Shown here: positions 20,048 through 32,248 of the stretch, one piece after another
How positions within the stretch are numbered: the first letter of the stretch is position 1
Layout of the letters: each line of letters opens with the position of its first letter
Assembly (NCBI RefSeq): GCF_003589595.1
Contig: NW_020653409.1
Location: 2,336,466-2,400,465, forward strand
Length of the DNA: 64,000 nt
Reading direction: 5' to 3'
From: Hyposmocoma kahamanoa
Lineage: Eukaryota > Arthropoda > Insecta > Lepidoptera > Cosmopterigidae
Translations under genes and position numbers: made by a program
The notes under the pieces: generated by a model
Told to the model about the DNA's origin: nothing
Seen by the model: the letters and a program-made list of their open reading frames with translations, nothing else
Database searches by the model: none

Positions 20048-21105
20048 CAGAGGCGGCTCGTCCTAACTCCCACTTCTATCCAACCCACCAAAATAAAATT
20101 ATTAATTTATATGTATATATATATTAATCCATTCAATCTTTTATAATGAAAATAAAACTACTATCTAGAGCTCCAACTAAGCTGTTAGGTAACAATTTTT
20201 GTTTATTTTGATTTCTCTTTATTTAAATTGTTTATTTTTTCTTTTTATTTCTTTAAAAAAAAAACTTTCATGGAATTGCTTGCTTCAGTAGTTGATAGCC
20301 TTTTCTAGTTCTAGTTCCTCTTTATTAATGTCTCTCAAGAGCAGTATTTCATGCATTCAATTCTTGTTATGTCTCCTAACAAGTGCAGTATCTTATACAT
20401 ATTCAATTCATGTAATAATTTCTAACAAGTGCAGTATCGGCGGGTAACCGATGGGTGGACGTCTTTCGGCTGATATGATGACGATGAAGTGCTGTATTTC
20501 ATATACATTCAATTCATGTAATAATCCCTGACATGTGTAGTATTTTATATACAGTCATGTAATAGATCCTATTAGTAATTTTTCTACTTGCTTTTAGTTA
20601 ATATTTATAATTTTAGTGTTTGTCACACTTGTACTTACGTGCCATCTCATTTTGTAAAAGCGGTTCCAACTGAAAACCAGCGTTACATCAGGCGAGCTGT
20701 AACATTATGCTGAGTTGGATCCGATTCAGCTTCTAGATAGGTATATGTAATAATTAATGTGAATTATCTGTTTAGCTTGAATTATCTTAAGCTGAATAAA
20801 CGTTTCTTTCTTTCTTCTTTCTAATTATAAGATTTCCTTGCCGTGCATGCCCGATGCGACAACTGCACTTCGCCTCCGCGCGCTGTTGCCAGTTTTATTT
20901 GTCAAATAAACAAACCGTATTTTCCTCGCGCGCATTTTGTTGTGTTGTAAAAATTAATTATTATTAAGAAGAATCGTTGTTAAGAAGCGTAGTATTGTTT
21001 AGTGGCATTATTTAAAATGGAACAACATAATGTGATTTTCACTTTTTATTTAAAATATGTACAGGTAAGTGAAAACCCACTGAAATCTTCAACGAGCCGC
21101 CTCTG
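20048..21105. mobile_element. Non-autonomous hAT element (1058 bp)
   Basis: Ends CAGAGGCGGCTCGT and ACGAGCCGCCTCTG, flanked by perfect octamers CAAGTAGG (20040-20047 and 21106-21113). The CAG-start terminus and 8-bp duplication place it in hAT. No transposase frame remains; much of the interior is occupied by a retroposon of family K. Confidence 0.9.
20425..20824 (+). mobile_element. Retroposon family K, copy 1, with TTTC tail
   Basis: Contains CGGCTGATATGATGA, GCTGTATTTCATATACATTC, CGTGCCATCTCATTTTG, AGCGGTTCCAACTGAAAAC and AGCTGAATAAACGTTTC, and ends in (TTTC)n. The inverted copy at 48700-49077 shares all of these. The simple-repeat tail suggests the 3' end of a LINE. Confidence 0.75.
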
Positions 21106-21113
21106 CAAGTAGG

Positions 21114-21547
21114 TAACCTATACAAAAAGTTTTTATAAATTTCATAATCAAAGTTAGGACTCGTCATGTACAAGCTTATTGCTAATTAAGAAATTAAATC
21201 ACATGATACGCATGAACTACATTCTCGGCTTAAAAATTAGCGAAGATAATGTCAAAAGATAGCATCAGCGACGATAGCGGAAAGTGGGTAATACCTACTT
21301 ATGGAAATAATATGTGTGTTAGTTTTCAGTAAGTCTAGGGTCCTTCAAAAAAGCCCATTTTATTTAAATCTATACCTATATACAGACTTCCCCGACTTGG
21401 ATTGCGGAGGTTGTACAAGGTTCCGTTGTAGGGAAACGCGTTCTATTTAGCACAGCTTACCTAGGCTACTATCTCGCGGGCTCACTACACACACATTACA
21501 TATATTCCTTACATATGAACCAGAGTTCAAGTTCAGAAAATAGCTTT
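21114..21547. other. AT-rich DNA, nothing recognised
   Basis: No gene or repeat recognised. Confidence 0.4.
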
Positions 21548-21760
21548 TTTTATAATACTAAGTGACGGGACGAGCAAGTCGTGCGCCTGGTGTGTCTGTC
21601 CTTAACAGTTGCAGTGCCGCTCCGAGCTTAGAGCCATATGATACGTCTCATATGCCTGTATTTTCACCAGCACCTCACTTTACTGCTTGGCGGTAGAAAT
21701 AGATAAGGTGGCAGTACTTCCCAGGACTAACTATTACTTAAGGAGCTCTACTGCTTATCC
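21548..21760 (-). repeat. Dispersed repeat family E, copy 7
   Basis: Complement blocks TATAATACTAAGTGACGGGA, AACAGTTGCAGTGCCG and GATAAGGTGGCAGTACTTCC; the middle is shortened. Confidence 0.75.
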
Positions 21761-21979
21761 CTGAAGGAGATCTGCATGCAACCAGAGTAAACCAGAGCGT
21801 TGATAAGGAAAAAGGGTATTTTGAGTCTATAATTAATCTTGCAAATGCAGATGAAACTTTTAAATGTAATACATAATGCACAATTACGAATATTAACTAC
21901 AAATTGTTTTTCATTCAGTTGCAAAACGTGTCAAATGGTCAACTTATAGGTAGGTATTATGGGAATTAACACAGGCGAA

Positions 21980-22300
21980 GCTGCATAGCCTTGAACACCG
22001 CCGTAAAGTTGTCCGCTTATCGATATTCAACAGAATATATCACTAAGAACGTTCGAGAAAATTGAACGATTTAATTCCGAATTCACCTTTCCATCTTCGG
22101 GGGACTACACGTAGACTGGGATTCCACCCCTATGTTGTGCATATTCTAAAGATTCGCACGAAGCGTTACGCTTCCACATTTATATGGCGAACGGCTTTCG
22201 AGTGGAATTCCTTGCCTCCAGACTTATTCCCCGAACGCGAAACTTGGGCCTTTTCATGGCGAGAGTGAATAGGCATTATTTATCGTATATTATCATAAAA
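21980..22300 (+). pseudogene. LINE family F 3' end
   Basis: AGCCTTGAACACCGCCGTAAAG (LEHRRKV) is followed, in a shifted frame, by RLGFHPYVVHILKIRTKRYASTF and EWNSLPPDLFPER, then an A-rich end. Same family as 29136-29672, sharing long nucleotide blocks. Broken. Confidence 0.8.
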
Positions 22301-22879
22301 AAAATGCATTCCGTGTCGTACAAAGACGCAGAGAATCCTCACGTAAAATCCAGGTGATATAAAGTCCCCCCTCACTAACTCTACAACTTTAGCTAATCTG
22401 CCGACCAAGTGTAACAAATAATGGCAATTCCGCCTTTTTGCTACCCAATGACGAACATCACGATTGTGGAATATGTAAAGGGGCCTCCATTTTCAACTTT
22501 ATTTATTATCTGTCAACAAAACTATGTTTTATAGAGAAATAGAGCTCCTTTAAACTCGACTTTATTTAACATGTGCATGCAAAATAGATTAGGGATCAAT
22601 TAAATTAATTACTTAAATCCTTCATAAATACAAAAATCGATAATAGAAGACACAGAAGAAAAAAAATTATATAAAGTTAAAACAAATAAGCAACAACAAG
22701 CACGACTCAGCATCTAAAAGGTCCATGACTCAGCATATGAGGACTATGCTAATTACGTGGCCCTCGCTGATATTCTATTCCATTTCTATTAAAATTCATA
22801 TACTAATTTATAAGTTATTGAATGTCACAAAGTTTGACTACAATGATATTCAATTATTATTGTAAAATTACTCCACATA
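22301..22879. other. AT-rich DNA, nothing recognised
   Basis: A GACTCAGCAT motif appears twice near 22705-22735. No gene. Confidence 0.4.
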
Positions 22880-23066
22880 ATTATTAACACAAAGATCGAG
22901 CACTAAGTAAAAATTCCTTCCTTCCGGCTGAATTCGAACCAACGTCTTCCAGCAAACCGAGCCAGACGCTATGCCAACTAAGCCACGGAACGAACTAGCG
23001 GACCTTACGAAATATCTTTGTGCTTGTTTTTGTTATAACGACTTTTTTGCCGTAGCTATGACAAAT
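22880..23066 (-). mobile_element. SINE B4
   Basis: Inverted family B: box B complement (GAATTCGAACCAACGTC), box A complement (ATGCCAACTAAGCCACGGAA), and GACTTTTTTGCCGTAGC at the 5' end. Confidence 0.8.
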
Positions 23067-23401
23067 CTATGAAATTCATAATTACGACTTTGTAGAGATT
23101 ACACAATCAGGCACTAAATAAATTAAATTTGACAGAAACGACAATTAGATATGAAAATAATGAAATCCAGTAATAATAACAATTGTAATCGTAATTAAAT
23201 ATTAGTACATTGAAATTGCACAATACCAAACATACACAAATACACAGAACAAATACAAGCTACTTAGTAAATACTAAAAAGAAGTTCGTAAAAAGGAATA
23301 ACATAACAGATTGGCAGTAAACGTACTCAAATTACTTTTTCTCTGCCATGTACGACTAACAATGTCGCATATTATTATAAGGATCCTATTTTCCGCATGT
23401 T

Positions 23402-23586
23402 TTTTTTTTATAACATCAAGTGACGGGACCAACAAGTCGTGGGCCTGATGGTAAGCTACACGCCTGTCCATAACTGTTGCAGTGCCACTCAGAGCTTTAA
23501 ATTGCAAAGATCTGAGGGGCACTACCACTGCGCCCGACACCCTGAGACATAAGTTGACAAGTCCCATGTGCCTGTAATTTCACCAT
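23402..23586 (-). repeat. Dispersed repeat family E, copy 8
   Basis: TATAACATCAAGTGACGGGA, AACTGTTGCAGTGCCACTCA, GGGGCACTACCACTGCGCCC and GACAAGTCCCATGTGCC present; lacks the 5' third. Confidence 0.8.
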
Positions 23587-25721
23587 GTTTATAGCTCATA
23601 ACAACTTTACTAAGGATTTGGACTTATTCTCCCATAGTCGCCATACTTATCTAAATATTTGTAAGGAGAAGCTGAACATGTTGGATATTTAGGAATCTCA
23701 TTGTTTTTATGTACGTGTAACATGATTTTTGGCAATTGTTTTTAAGTGAAATTTATTTATTATATTTATATACTGTTAATTTGTAAGTACTTTATTTATT
23801 TCGCAAATGCCGTGTGTGGCTGTCATAAGAATACAAACTTAGTCCTGTAGCTATGCTAAAAATAAAGAAATAAACATTGGATGGATTTTTTTTTACTACT
23901 ATGATATTAATACTCTACTATAGTTTGTTAGTATTATTGATCGAAGATCAATCAAGAACTTCGACTCAAACCTGTGTCTCTTGCCTCACCAGGCTACCGC
24001 AACGCTTACAACGTAGCCACGTTGAAGCAACAGTAGCTGGTCAAAGGAATTTTTCTTTGTGTTGTATAATTGTTGTTGTTGCGATCTTTATACCAACAAT
24101 AGTTCATCAAAAATGTTCAGTAAATTCAACAGAAAAAATCTGGCTGATAGTCTGAGTCTGAGTCTGAGATAGTTTACGAATTAGACAAAACAGCAATATT
24201 GTTTTAGGCATTTTCTGTTGTAGACACACAACACTGGCGAGCGTAATTTACAATTTCATAAAAAAAATATATATTTTTTACAATACGGCAAGTACAAGGT
24301 ACAATTTTATTTTTTAGAGAATATTTACCGATTTGAATAAAGCACTATCGCTTAAAAAATAAAAATGGCGACTAGAAACAGCCACGGAAGGAGCCCTTGT
24401 GGCAGTGGTTTTGACAGGTAACGAAGCGGGCGCAACAGTGGTTTTGACTAATGTTTTTCGTGTGTTTATATTTTAACATTATTATTTTAAAAGTGCTCGT
24501 GAAAAGATTTAATACTCATAGCATTTAAATATTTAATATAATATATTTAAAAAAACTTTAAAAATTAATACTTGTTAGACAGTGAATGGTATATAGATTA
24601 GAGTATAGCTATGGTTTATGACTTCATTTTGAAATATGAATTATCCCGGATACGAAAAAATCTCAAAAACATTAATTGAATGTACATGTAAAGCTTTACA
24701 CGGCGCTTTCGGAAATACTGAAGACTTAAACTGAAGGATCTTACACTGAAGAATTAAATCGAAACATTTTATACTGAAGAAAAAGAGAAACTAATGACTA
24801 GGCAGTATCTGACCTTCGCCTATTCCGTGCGGAACGAAGATAAACAAAAAAAAGAATCTCTGTCTTCGAAACGTCATTTTTTTCATACTTCCACTTCCTC
24901 TGATGCTCTGGCTCGTTCGACACGTACGGCCTTTATTTTACACTACTGTGATCAATTTCATGATTTTACATAAACTGACTGTATTTGGTGAGCATTTATA
25001 TGGAACAAATAGTAATAAACAAATTAATATCAAAGACACGATTTGATTTCCATCGAACCACGAACATTATTCTCTTCAAGGCCACGCCTCATAACTTCTA
25101 CAGCTCCTTGCTTTAACTTATTTTAACAATACTAACGCAAACAATATGTTCAGCAGCCGACTGTTATAGCTTAATAAAGTTTGCGATTTTGCTACAAGTA
25201 ACATTATTCATATTGTTAACTTTGACACTCAAGATGTCATTGTTTCAACACTTCTAATCTACTCAAGAGATAATCTATCAGACCAACAATGTCATCACGT
25301 ATCTTTTATTTCGATAAAACAACAGTACAAGTGCAAAGCACTTGACTGATCTCTCCTCTTGTTCTCACTACTTAAATTCAAGGCAATAAAGCGATAGTAA
25401 TGCGGTGGAAGTTTTTTAAATACATATATCGATCTTTTTTCACGCGTCCACGTACGCAATTTTCCGAATTATTTCAGTTGACGTCTTATTCTCGTCAAAA
25501 GGAGGGGTAACTATAACATGTTAGATGATAACGATGATCAAAGCATGGATAATTTTCCGAAAAATTTCAAATAAATATACTTAATGGAAATTTTTCAGGA
25601 AAATTTGTAGAAAAATTGCAAAAATATAATCGGAAATTCATATTGTGTTCTACGTTTAGATATGTCTTTTAATGTTTTAATTTCTTTGTTTCTTTTTGTT
25701 TATTATAATAAACAAAACAAG
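23587..25721. other. Long AT-rich stretch without a supported gene
   Basis: Contains a poly(T)-led 92-codon frame at 23877-24155 with no recognisable domain, a short GTCTGA tandem near 24152-24171, and a GGCAGTGGTTTTGACA / CAACAGTGGTTTTGAC near-repeat at about 24402-24448. No exon-like segment with convincing splice sites was found. Confidence 0.4.
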
Positions 25722-25785
25722 TCACGGAAGGAACGAGTCGTGCGCCAAGCGTAAACGCCTTTCCATAACACCATTTAGCAAATAA
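25722..25785 (-). repeat. Family E fragment
   Basis: CAAGTCACGGAAGGAACGAG and GTCGTGCGCC are the complement of the family's 3' end. Confidence 0.5.
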
Positions 25786-27358
25786 AATTGTATAAACATT
25801 GCTAATGTGATTTTCTAAATCCTGTCTGGCTTATTCTCCTATAAAATTTAAATATCTTCAACTTTTGACAGGTGTCGTTGTCAGATGTGGAAAATATCGA
25901 CAGCTCCCTATAAATTTACATGTGATGCTAAGATAATCCCGATCCATGGCATACTCCAGGGAGATCACACGACCCGTGATTCTACAGATTCTCTCGCACA
26001 GCCAACGAACACACACCGGCACCGCCCATTTCATACTAAAAATGAAACCATTTCAAAATGACAAACACTTGCACCGCTACCGATACGTCTGCATTTCTAC
26101 CAGCGACTTTTCCCTTGGTGCGCAGATGTGAGCTCATGCGAGGAGATCAGTAACAGTAAGAGAAGTTGACTAACACGAGCTACATAAAGCTCAAGATATC
26201 AAGTGTCAAACCTGAAATTAGCGACGCGCGATTGTTACTATCCTGTAGGTATTCGATTTTCGTTTTAATCGCCTTTGCCGGAAAATAATCGGATATAGTT
26301 ACTAATTTACTCATTAATATTACATTTTCAGTGTCTGATAAAACGGTCCTCGATACAATAAAAAAAAAACGATCCTATTACTTATTTAGTACCAATGGTT
26401 GTTGGTAACATGTTACTATCAAGATATTTGATCAACAATAAAAATGTGTAAATTTCGATTTACAATCGATATTTCATCAACAATCGAAACGTGAAGTGTA
26501 GCATAGTGTTGAGTTACTCATACACGAGGCAACTCGTTTGTACCACTCGCTTGGGTAGTTTGTCACAACACCTCATGTCAGAAAAATGTCCCACCTCACA
26601 TCTCACCTCATGTCATAGCCTCATGTAACAGCCTCACTCATGTCACACTGTTTCGAATTCAACCAATGCAACAATAATTGGTCCGCTGCCCGATTTTTAG
26701 CTGATTTTACATCATATGATCATGCTGCCATAGAGCTAAATAAAATTAGCATTTATTTGTACTATATCATAACACTTAAGTTAAATATATAAGTTATAAA
26801 AATGTGCTTAATGTTCCCTATCTGATGAGTTATTACCGTAGGTGCAAACGTTTTTACTACTACTTCACCTCATTTAGTAGAAGAAGAAGTAGTAGGACAT
26901 TGTACCGCTCCATGTTTTCATATGAGATACTCCCTCAAACTCATTTTAATTTCACATCCTATCCAACACTAGTGTAGCAACTAATTAGTAACTAATTGAT
27001 ATCAACAATCTAATTATTTCGATTATTTTTAAAATCGAACAATTCGATTACTTTTTTTTATTTTTTTTTACCTGAATAACGTTGCCCCTAAAAATACGCT
27101 TTACTTATGTTTCGTAATAGACTCAATATTATTCAGTACATATAGCTCGATAACAAAGTATACAAATATAGTAAATCAACACGGAGAAACCCCCTTTAGT
27201 TGAATTAGGAGATATAATCGTTACCATTATTATAAATGTGTTGTTATAATTGGATGTTTACATTATTAAAATTTTTTTTATTTGATTCCATGATTTTATC
27301 AAAGAAAATTACCCTACGTTCTTGTTATAATTTTGTAGTAGATTATTTTTTCAAAGTA
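25786..27358. other. AT-rich DNA, no supported gene
   Basis: A cluster of CCTCATGTCA-like motifs lies at about 26570-26645, and a TACTACTACTTC/GAAGAAGTAGTA stem at about 26855-26895. No coding signal. Confidence 0.4.
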
Positions 27359-27950
27359 ACCTTTGATATGTCACGTGCAACTTCACCTGGGGCAGTGTTT
27401 GATAAATATCTTTTATTATTTTTTGATCTTGTATTTTCCTTAATACCGATTGTTTGGAAACCTACCTCTCTATCAAATTAATCCAATTAATACTTACACA
27501 TGAAAGATTTGTTGTTATTATCTTCACTAGTTACTGATATTTATTTAACTTTGTAACCTACAAAATTTTTATGTTATCAGTGATGTTTAGATTACAAATT
27601 ATAAATTTATTTATCTAATTTGCCCAATCTATGAGATTTCTATGAAATAAAATTTGCCTATCTACTTATTATATTACAATAAGAAGATGTTTATTTAATT
27701 TATCTTTGATGCGTCACGTGCAACTTTATGTACGATAAATGTCTTTTATTATTATTTTACTTGCGTTATCCTTGTACGGATTGTTTACCGAAATTTCCAG
27801 AAAGTCCAAAACAATATACTTAGATATCTAAAAAATCTACAATCTTACAGAGCGAGTTTTGAGGATACCTACCTCTTTATCAAAGTTGTTGAATAAATAC
27901 TTATACAAGGATTCGTTGAAGTTATCTTCGAGAGTTGCTGTGAGTAATAA
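27359..27950. repeat. Old tandem duplication, about 340-bp period
   Basis: ACCTTTGATATGTCACGTGCAAC near 27360 recurs as TCTTTGATGCGTCACGTGCAAC near 27703. Both are followed in order by GATAAATRTCTTTTATTATT, a CGGATTG/CGATTGTTT block, CCTACCTCT.TATCAAA and a TTATCTTC motif. Heavily diverged. Confidence 0.6.
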
Positions 27951-28139
27951 AATTATTATGTATTGTATTGCTGGCATTTAGGTAGTCGCCGTTGTAATCT
28001 ACTCCATATTTATTACAATTTTCAATATTTCGACAAATCGTCTGCTTAGATCCGGTATTAGTAAGACAATGAAAGACAACATGAATATATATTGCTCATA
28101 TTACTGATTGGCGGCGGAAATAGGTAAAGTGGATTGTAC

Positions 28140-28255
28140 TTGGAATGGACCTGTCGTCCAATCTGAACTTCGGCAGATACATTGAATACATGGTCATAAA
28201 TGCAGCCAAAAAACTTGGCATCCTTTCCAGGGTGAGGTGTTGATTCACACCGGTA
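28140..28255 (+). pseudogene. LINE family F, 5' piece before a GC-rich insertion
   Basis: Reads LSSNLNFGRYIEYM then NAAKKLGILSRVR and FTPVQ, directly upstream of the LYKAQVRP motif that resumes at 29145. A family E scrap (GATTGGCGGCGGAAATAGG) precedes it at 28095-28135. Confidence 0.78.
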
Positions 28256-29135
28256 CAAGCACCATATCTTTTTACGTTAGTTTTGATTATAGTAACCCTC
28301 CCTACCTACCCTTAGGGCATACGAGAAGGACACTATAACCTACGCGCGCACAGGATCCTTGCTTTTCAGGTTCTGACCCCAGATCAGCCAGTGTACAGGG
28401 CAACACAGACCTCTGTCACTTGACTTCATCCGGTTCTTCGAGAGGCTAGAGCCTCGGGTGAACCGCCCCGGGTGCAGGTACAGTACCTCCCCTATTTTCC
28501 AGATAGATACCGGAGCTGTAGGCACGCTCACTTCCTGTTGCGCATTGCACAACTAGCAGTTGCCACCGCTAAGCCGTCGACTCTGACTCCACGACCAAAC
28601 CTCCTCATTGGTGGCGGAGCTGTAAGCCACGCTCACTTCTCGACGCCAAAAAACGACATCTCTCTCCTTCCCAATAAGCTAAGCGGCTGGAGGGATCGGA
28701 GGATATCTAGCTTATCCTCTACTAGCTCTCCGGGCTAGTAGAGGATAATCTAGATGATGCCAGATGATGCCGGAGATGCCAGTCGCAGTGTCCTACCACA
28801 ATGTTCGGACATAGCTTCTAACTTAAAGTGCAACTCCCGTGTCCCGCGCGTCTACTCGCTTCAGGCCCTCAACTAGACCGCTAATAAGACGCGAGCTGCT
28901 CACGAGACAGACTCCCCGGAAACATGCATAACCGGGGCAGAAAAACATGTCCATCTCTGCAACTAACCACAAACCCCAGAGAGTCCATACTCAAGTCCGA
29001 GTCCGCCAGAGACGCAAAGGTGTATCACTGGCGGAGGGCTTAGCCCGGACGCCCGCTGTACCCTAGTTTTGGCATCGAGCCCATAGTCTCTCCGGAAAAC
29101 CCTATCTCTCGGGTCAGTAGATAGGGAGAGGGACA
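28256..29135. mobile_element. GC-rich non-coding insertion inside a LINE
   Basis: About 880 bp, markedly richer in G+C than everything around it, lies between two halves of one LINE F copy. The LINE sequence on both sides shares an ACACCGG.ACA motif, compatible with a short target duplication. Internal features: a near-identical CGGAGCTGTAGGCACGCTC / CGGAGCTGTAAGCCACGCTC pair about 100 bp apart; a TTATCCTCTACTAGC/GCTAGTAGAGGATAA stem at about 28702-28748; and a CCCTATCT/AGATAGGG stem near 29100-29130. No coding frame is convincing. Class unknown. Confidence 0.6.
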
Positions 29136-29672
29136 CCGGGACAGTTGCTTCAGCTGTATAAAGCACAAGTCCGGCCGTCTATGGAGTATGGCTGCCACCT
29201 TTGGGATGGCTCTGCTGTATATGAACTGGCCACTTTGGATTCAATTGACAAGCGTGTGAAGAGGCTTATAGGTGACTCGGAATTAGTAGAGGCCAAACTG
29301 CAGAGCCTTGAACACCGCCATAAAGTTGCCTGCTTATTGGTATTTTACAAGATATATAACGGAGAAAATTACACGATTTAATTCCGTCTTCCCCTTTCCA
29401 TCATTGGGGGACTTGGCGTAGGCTTGGATTCCACCCCTATGTTGTGGATATTCCAAAGAATCGCACGAAGCGTTATGCTTTCACATTTATACGGCGAACG
29501 GCTATGGAGTGGAATTCCCTGCCTGCAAACTTGTGCCTTGAACATTATAAGTTGGACCTTTTCAAGGCGAGAGTGAATAGGCATTATTTAGGTGCACATG
29601 CTCCATCGTCGACCTCATCGTCACTTTCCATCAGGTGAGATGGAAGTCAAATGCACACTTACATTTGAATAA
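29136..29672 (+). pseudogene. LINE family F, 3' part of reverse transcriptase and tail
   Basis: Frame 1 (29145-29381) reads LYKAQVRPSMEYGCHLWDGS, then DSIDKRVKRLIGDSELVEAK, HRHKVACLLVFYKIYNGE. After a frameshift, 29444-29638 reads PKNRTKRYAFTFIRRTAMEW, NSLPANLCLEHYKLDLFKAR, then HAPSSTSSSLSIR and stop, with a final A-run. This is the post-catalytic and terminal region of a jockey/CR1-group LINE and the least damaged family F copy in the window. Confidence 0.86.
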
Positions 29673-29677
29673 AAAAA

Positions 29678-29728
29678 AAGTGGCAGTACTCCCCGCACGT
29701 ACTTCTTTTACAAGAAGCTCTACTACTA
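29678..29728 (-). repeat. Family E 5' fragment
   Basis: GTGGCAGTACTCCCCG and TACAAGAAGCTCTACTACT are complements of the family's start. Confidence 0.55.
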
Positions 29729-30052
29729 CAAAAAAAAATAGTATAGATACCTGAGCATAGAGAGCACACCAAGCTATATACACTTTCGTTCAAATGTCGC
29801 CTCCGTTGCAACGGAATAAGAACCGTTTGATGTGCTGTCGTCTGTACTTCAACTTGCTACGACCCAAACACACATAAATTCTCTCATACATGTTAAATAA
29901 AAGGCTCGTAGCCTTAAGCCTTCCGAAAGTTTCAACTTATTTAAAATCAAAAAAATAAAAATTCATTTCCGGCTCGAAGGACCACATTAGCGTATTAAAT
30001 ATAGCTAAAGAAAATTTTAATAATAATTTCTATTAAATTTAAATTTGAAAAA
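29729..30052. other. AT-rich DNA, nothing recognised
   Basis: No gene or repeat recognised. Confidence 0.4.
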
Positions 30053-30202
30053 ACGCAGCACACATATAGCCCCGCACTAGGGAAACCCTGTATCGCGGGT
30101 ACTATGGACACCCACATAGACAACCACAAATTACACCCAAACCCACGAGAGAAATAAATGTAGGTCATACACATATTACTGCGTGGCAGTCCGGGGCGGT
30201 AA
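30053..30202 (-). mobile_element. SINE A3, box B deleted
   Basis: Family A blocks are intact up to ATAAATGTAGGTCATACACATATTAC, then jump straight to TGCGTGGCAGTCCGG. About 30 bp including box B are missing, so this copy could not be transcribed from its own promoter. Confidence 0.8.
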
Positions 30203-30347
30203 TAAAAAAAATTATAAATCTGTTTAGTTAATCTTCTTTCATTCATTCTCTCTACGTCCTAATAATCCTTGTAATTATATATGCAGCCCCTTATGCAGTG
30301 CACTCACTAGTGATAATCATAAGGGGGCTACATAGGTATACCTATCG

Positions 30348-30874
30348 CATCGAGTATATAACCAGAAATAGAGACGGAATGTCATTTAATTTCTTTGAAA
30401 ACTATTCTACTAAATCATTACGGTGACAACTGCGCTCCGCTTGGCCAGCCCGAATTCGAAACAATTGACGGGTGTCGTCAGTTGTTTCACTTCAAATCGA
30501 CCAGTTTAACTTGAACTTTGCTATAATGTAACAAAATTAAAATGAAAAAGTACATACTTAATATTTAATTGCCGATGAAATGTGGTTCCGTTTGTTTTGT
30601 AATTGATATTTAGCTGTTTTCCCACACCACCGATTGGAAAGCCCCATTGTTAGATTATTATTATCTTTATTACAATAAATACGGAATATTTTTGAAATAT
30701 ACGGATACGTGCACACAGGTAAGTTGTTGCGTTATACTATTTCAGCTTTCTAATTTATGATTTCAGCGCGAACGAGAGTTGATATTTAAAAGTGATATAA
30801 CACCCGATTGTCTGATGAGTTGCCAAGGATGATTGGCCCTTATTTCGTCTCTATTTCTGGTTATATACTCGACG
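30348..30874. mobile_element. hAT-type MITE family 3, copy 2
   Basis: Ends CATCGAGTATATAACCAG and CTGGTTATATACTCGACG. Interior matches the family in the opposite orientation to copy 1 (GACAACTGCGCTCCG on the left, CGTGCACACAGGTAAGTTG on the right). The flanking octamers ACCTATCG and ACGTACCA do not match, unlike in copies 1, 3, 4 and 5. Confidence 0.88.
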
Positions 30875-31329
30875 ACGTACCACAATCTAGGTATCAACAG
30901 ACTATTCAAAGCCAATATCGATACATCCAATGTTTTTAATATAAACAGCCTTATTTTATTAACTAATATTAAGCTCCCCGAATTTTGTGAAAAAAAAAAA
31001 CGAAAAAAAAATTTTGAAAAACAAACAAAATAAACTAAATTTGTGAAAAAAATAAAGACACAAAAAACAAAATAAAAACAAAGATGACCAAAATATTAAT
31101 TAGGCTTAGTGTTTATATGAGGTAACGTCTAAAATAACAAAAGCTTCGACACGATAACAAGAAACATTAAACTATCCACAATTGCTAAAAATTGCATTAC
31201 ACACCGATATTTCCGACTACCCTTACAGTAAACACTTCAGAATTATGATAGTAGCACCTGATAAAGTCATTGAAAGTATGACGTGGCAGAACGTCTTAAA
31301 GAACCAGATTAACGGGAGCATTCACGAGT
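30875..31329. other. AT-rich DNA, nothing recognised
   Basis: A-rich low-complexity sequence at about 30990-31080. No gene. Confidence 0.4.
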
Positions 31330-31450
31330 GTTTTTTTATATCAAGTGCGGGACAAACAAATCTGGCGCCTGGTGGTAAGCGATAGGCGTAACGACGCCTA
31401 TCCATAACAAAAGGCTCTGCCACTGCGCCCATCACCCTGAGTAGATAAGG
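31330..31450 (-). repeat. Family E fragment, copy 9
   Basis: TATATCAAGTGCGGGACAAA, GCGCCTGGTGGTAAGCGA, and TCTGCCACTGCGCCCATCAC are complement blocks; a CGCCTATCCATAAC piece is partly duplicated. Confidence 0.65.
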
Positions 31451-31746
31451 AAGGAGTTCTCCTGCTACTAAAAATTGCACTTATAACAATAAAAATCAAC
31501 GAGCTCATTATCGAATGTTTCAAGTTTTCTTCGCAAACAGACGCTAGCCTCGATGACCAGCAATCGTTGCTCCTCGACGACGGAAAAATACTACCGACGA
31601 GGCCGTTCTTCTATATTGTCTATCTAACAGTGTAATCTTATGAAAATTATAGTTTTATAGGAATTACCATATATAACATTACCCCACATCGGACCCAGTC
31701 AATTGTAGGATTGAGTAGTTATTATTTCATTAATCAAGATTTTGTT

Positions 31747-32192
31747 CAGGGTGTTTCCAGAAGAAAACTTTCGTCTTGCGTAGGTTCTACGAAAAGATGA
31801 GTTAAAAAAGGTTTCTGAAACTTATAGCCTTACTTACCCGTATCAAATTTCTTAGACGACTGCGAAGCCTTAAAAACAGCCATTCCAGAAATTAAGGTAT
31901 TATTATTTAACTAAATAAATTTGTTTGATTAAACTTGTTTTCAGTCTCATCCAGCATCAAGTCAATTTATGCCTTTCGTTTTTATCATGACCAAATTTGA
32001 AAACCCTCTCTCACATAAGTAAGTAAGTTGTCATGAAGGGCAAAAGGAAATTTACTGCTTTCCGTGAGAGTTCCGGAAAATTCCTCCTTTATTCATTATA
32101 TATGTCGGACGTGTGAGGCAGCCGCCATAACACAAATCTTTTCACGAACCCCCTACAATTAGTGGTTCGCGTACCCTGCTTGAGAAACCCTG
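31747..32192 (-). pseudogene. hAT transposase C-terminal relic
   Basis: On the minus strand a frame reads FSNLVMIKTKGIN near 31985-32025, resembling the (C)E.GFS.L..IKTK.R..L block of hAT dimerisation domains. The flanking ends CAGGGTGTTTCC (31747) and AAACCCTG (32192, reading CAGGGTTTCTCAAG inward) look like hAT termini. No matching octamer duplication and several stops: an old internal-deletion derivative. Confidence 0.5.
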
Positions 32193-32248
32193 AATTAAAA
32201 CATCCAACGAAAAAATAAAATTCAAAATTAGACCGTAATTACTCTTAT

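Noticed and set aside
26570..26645. CRISPR-like array of CCTCATGTCA motifs
   Set aside because: Units are short, irregular and imperfect, without uniform spacers; eukaryotic DNA.
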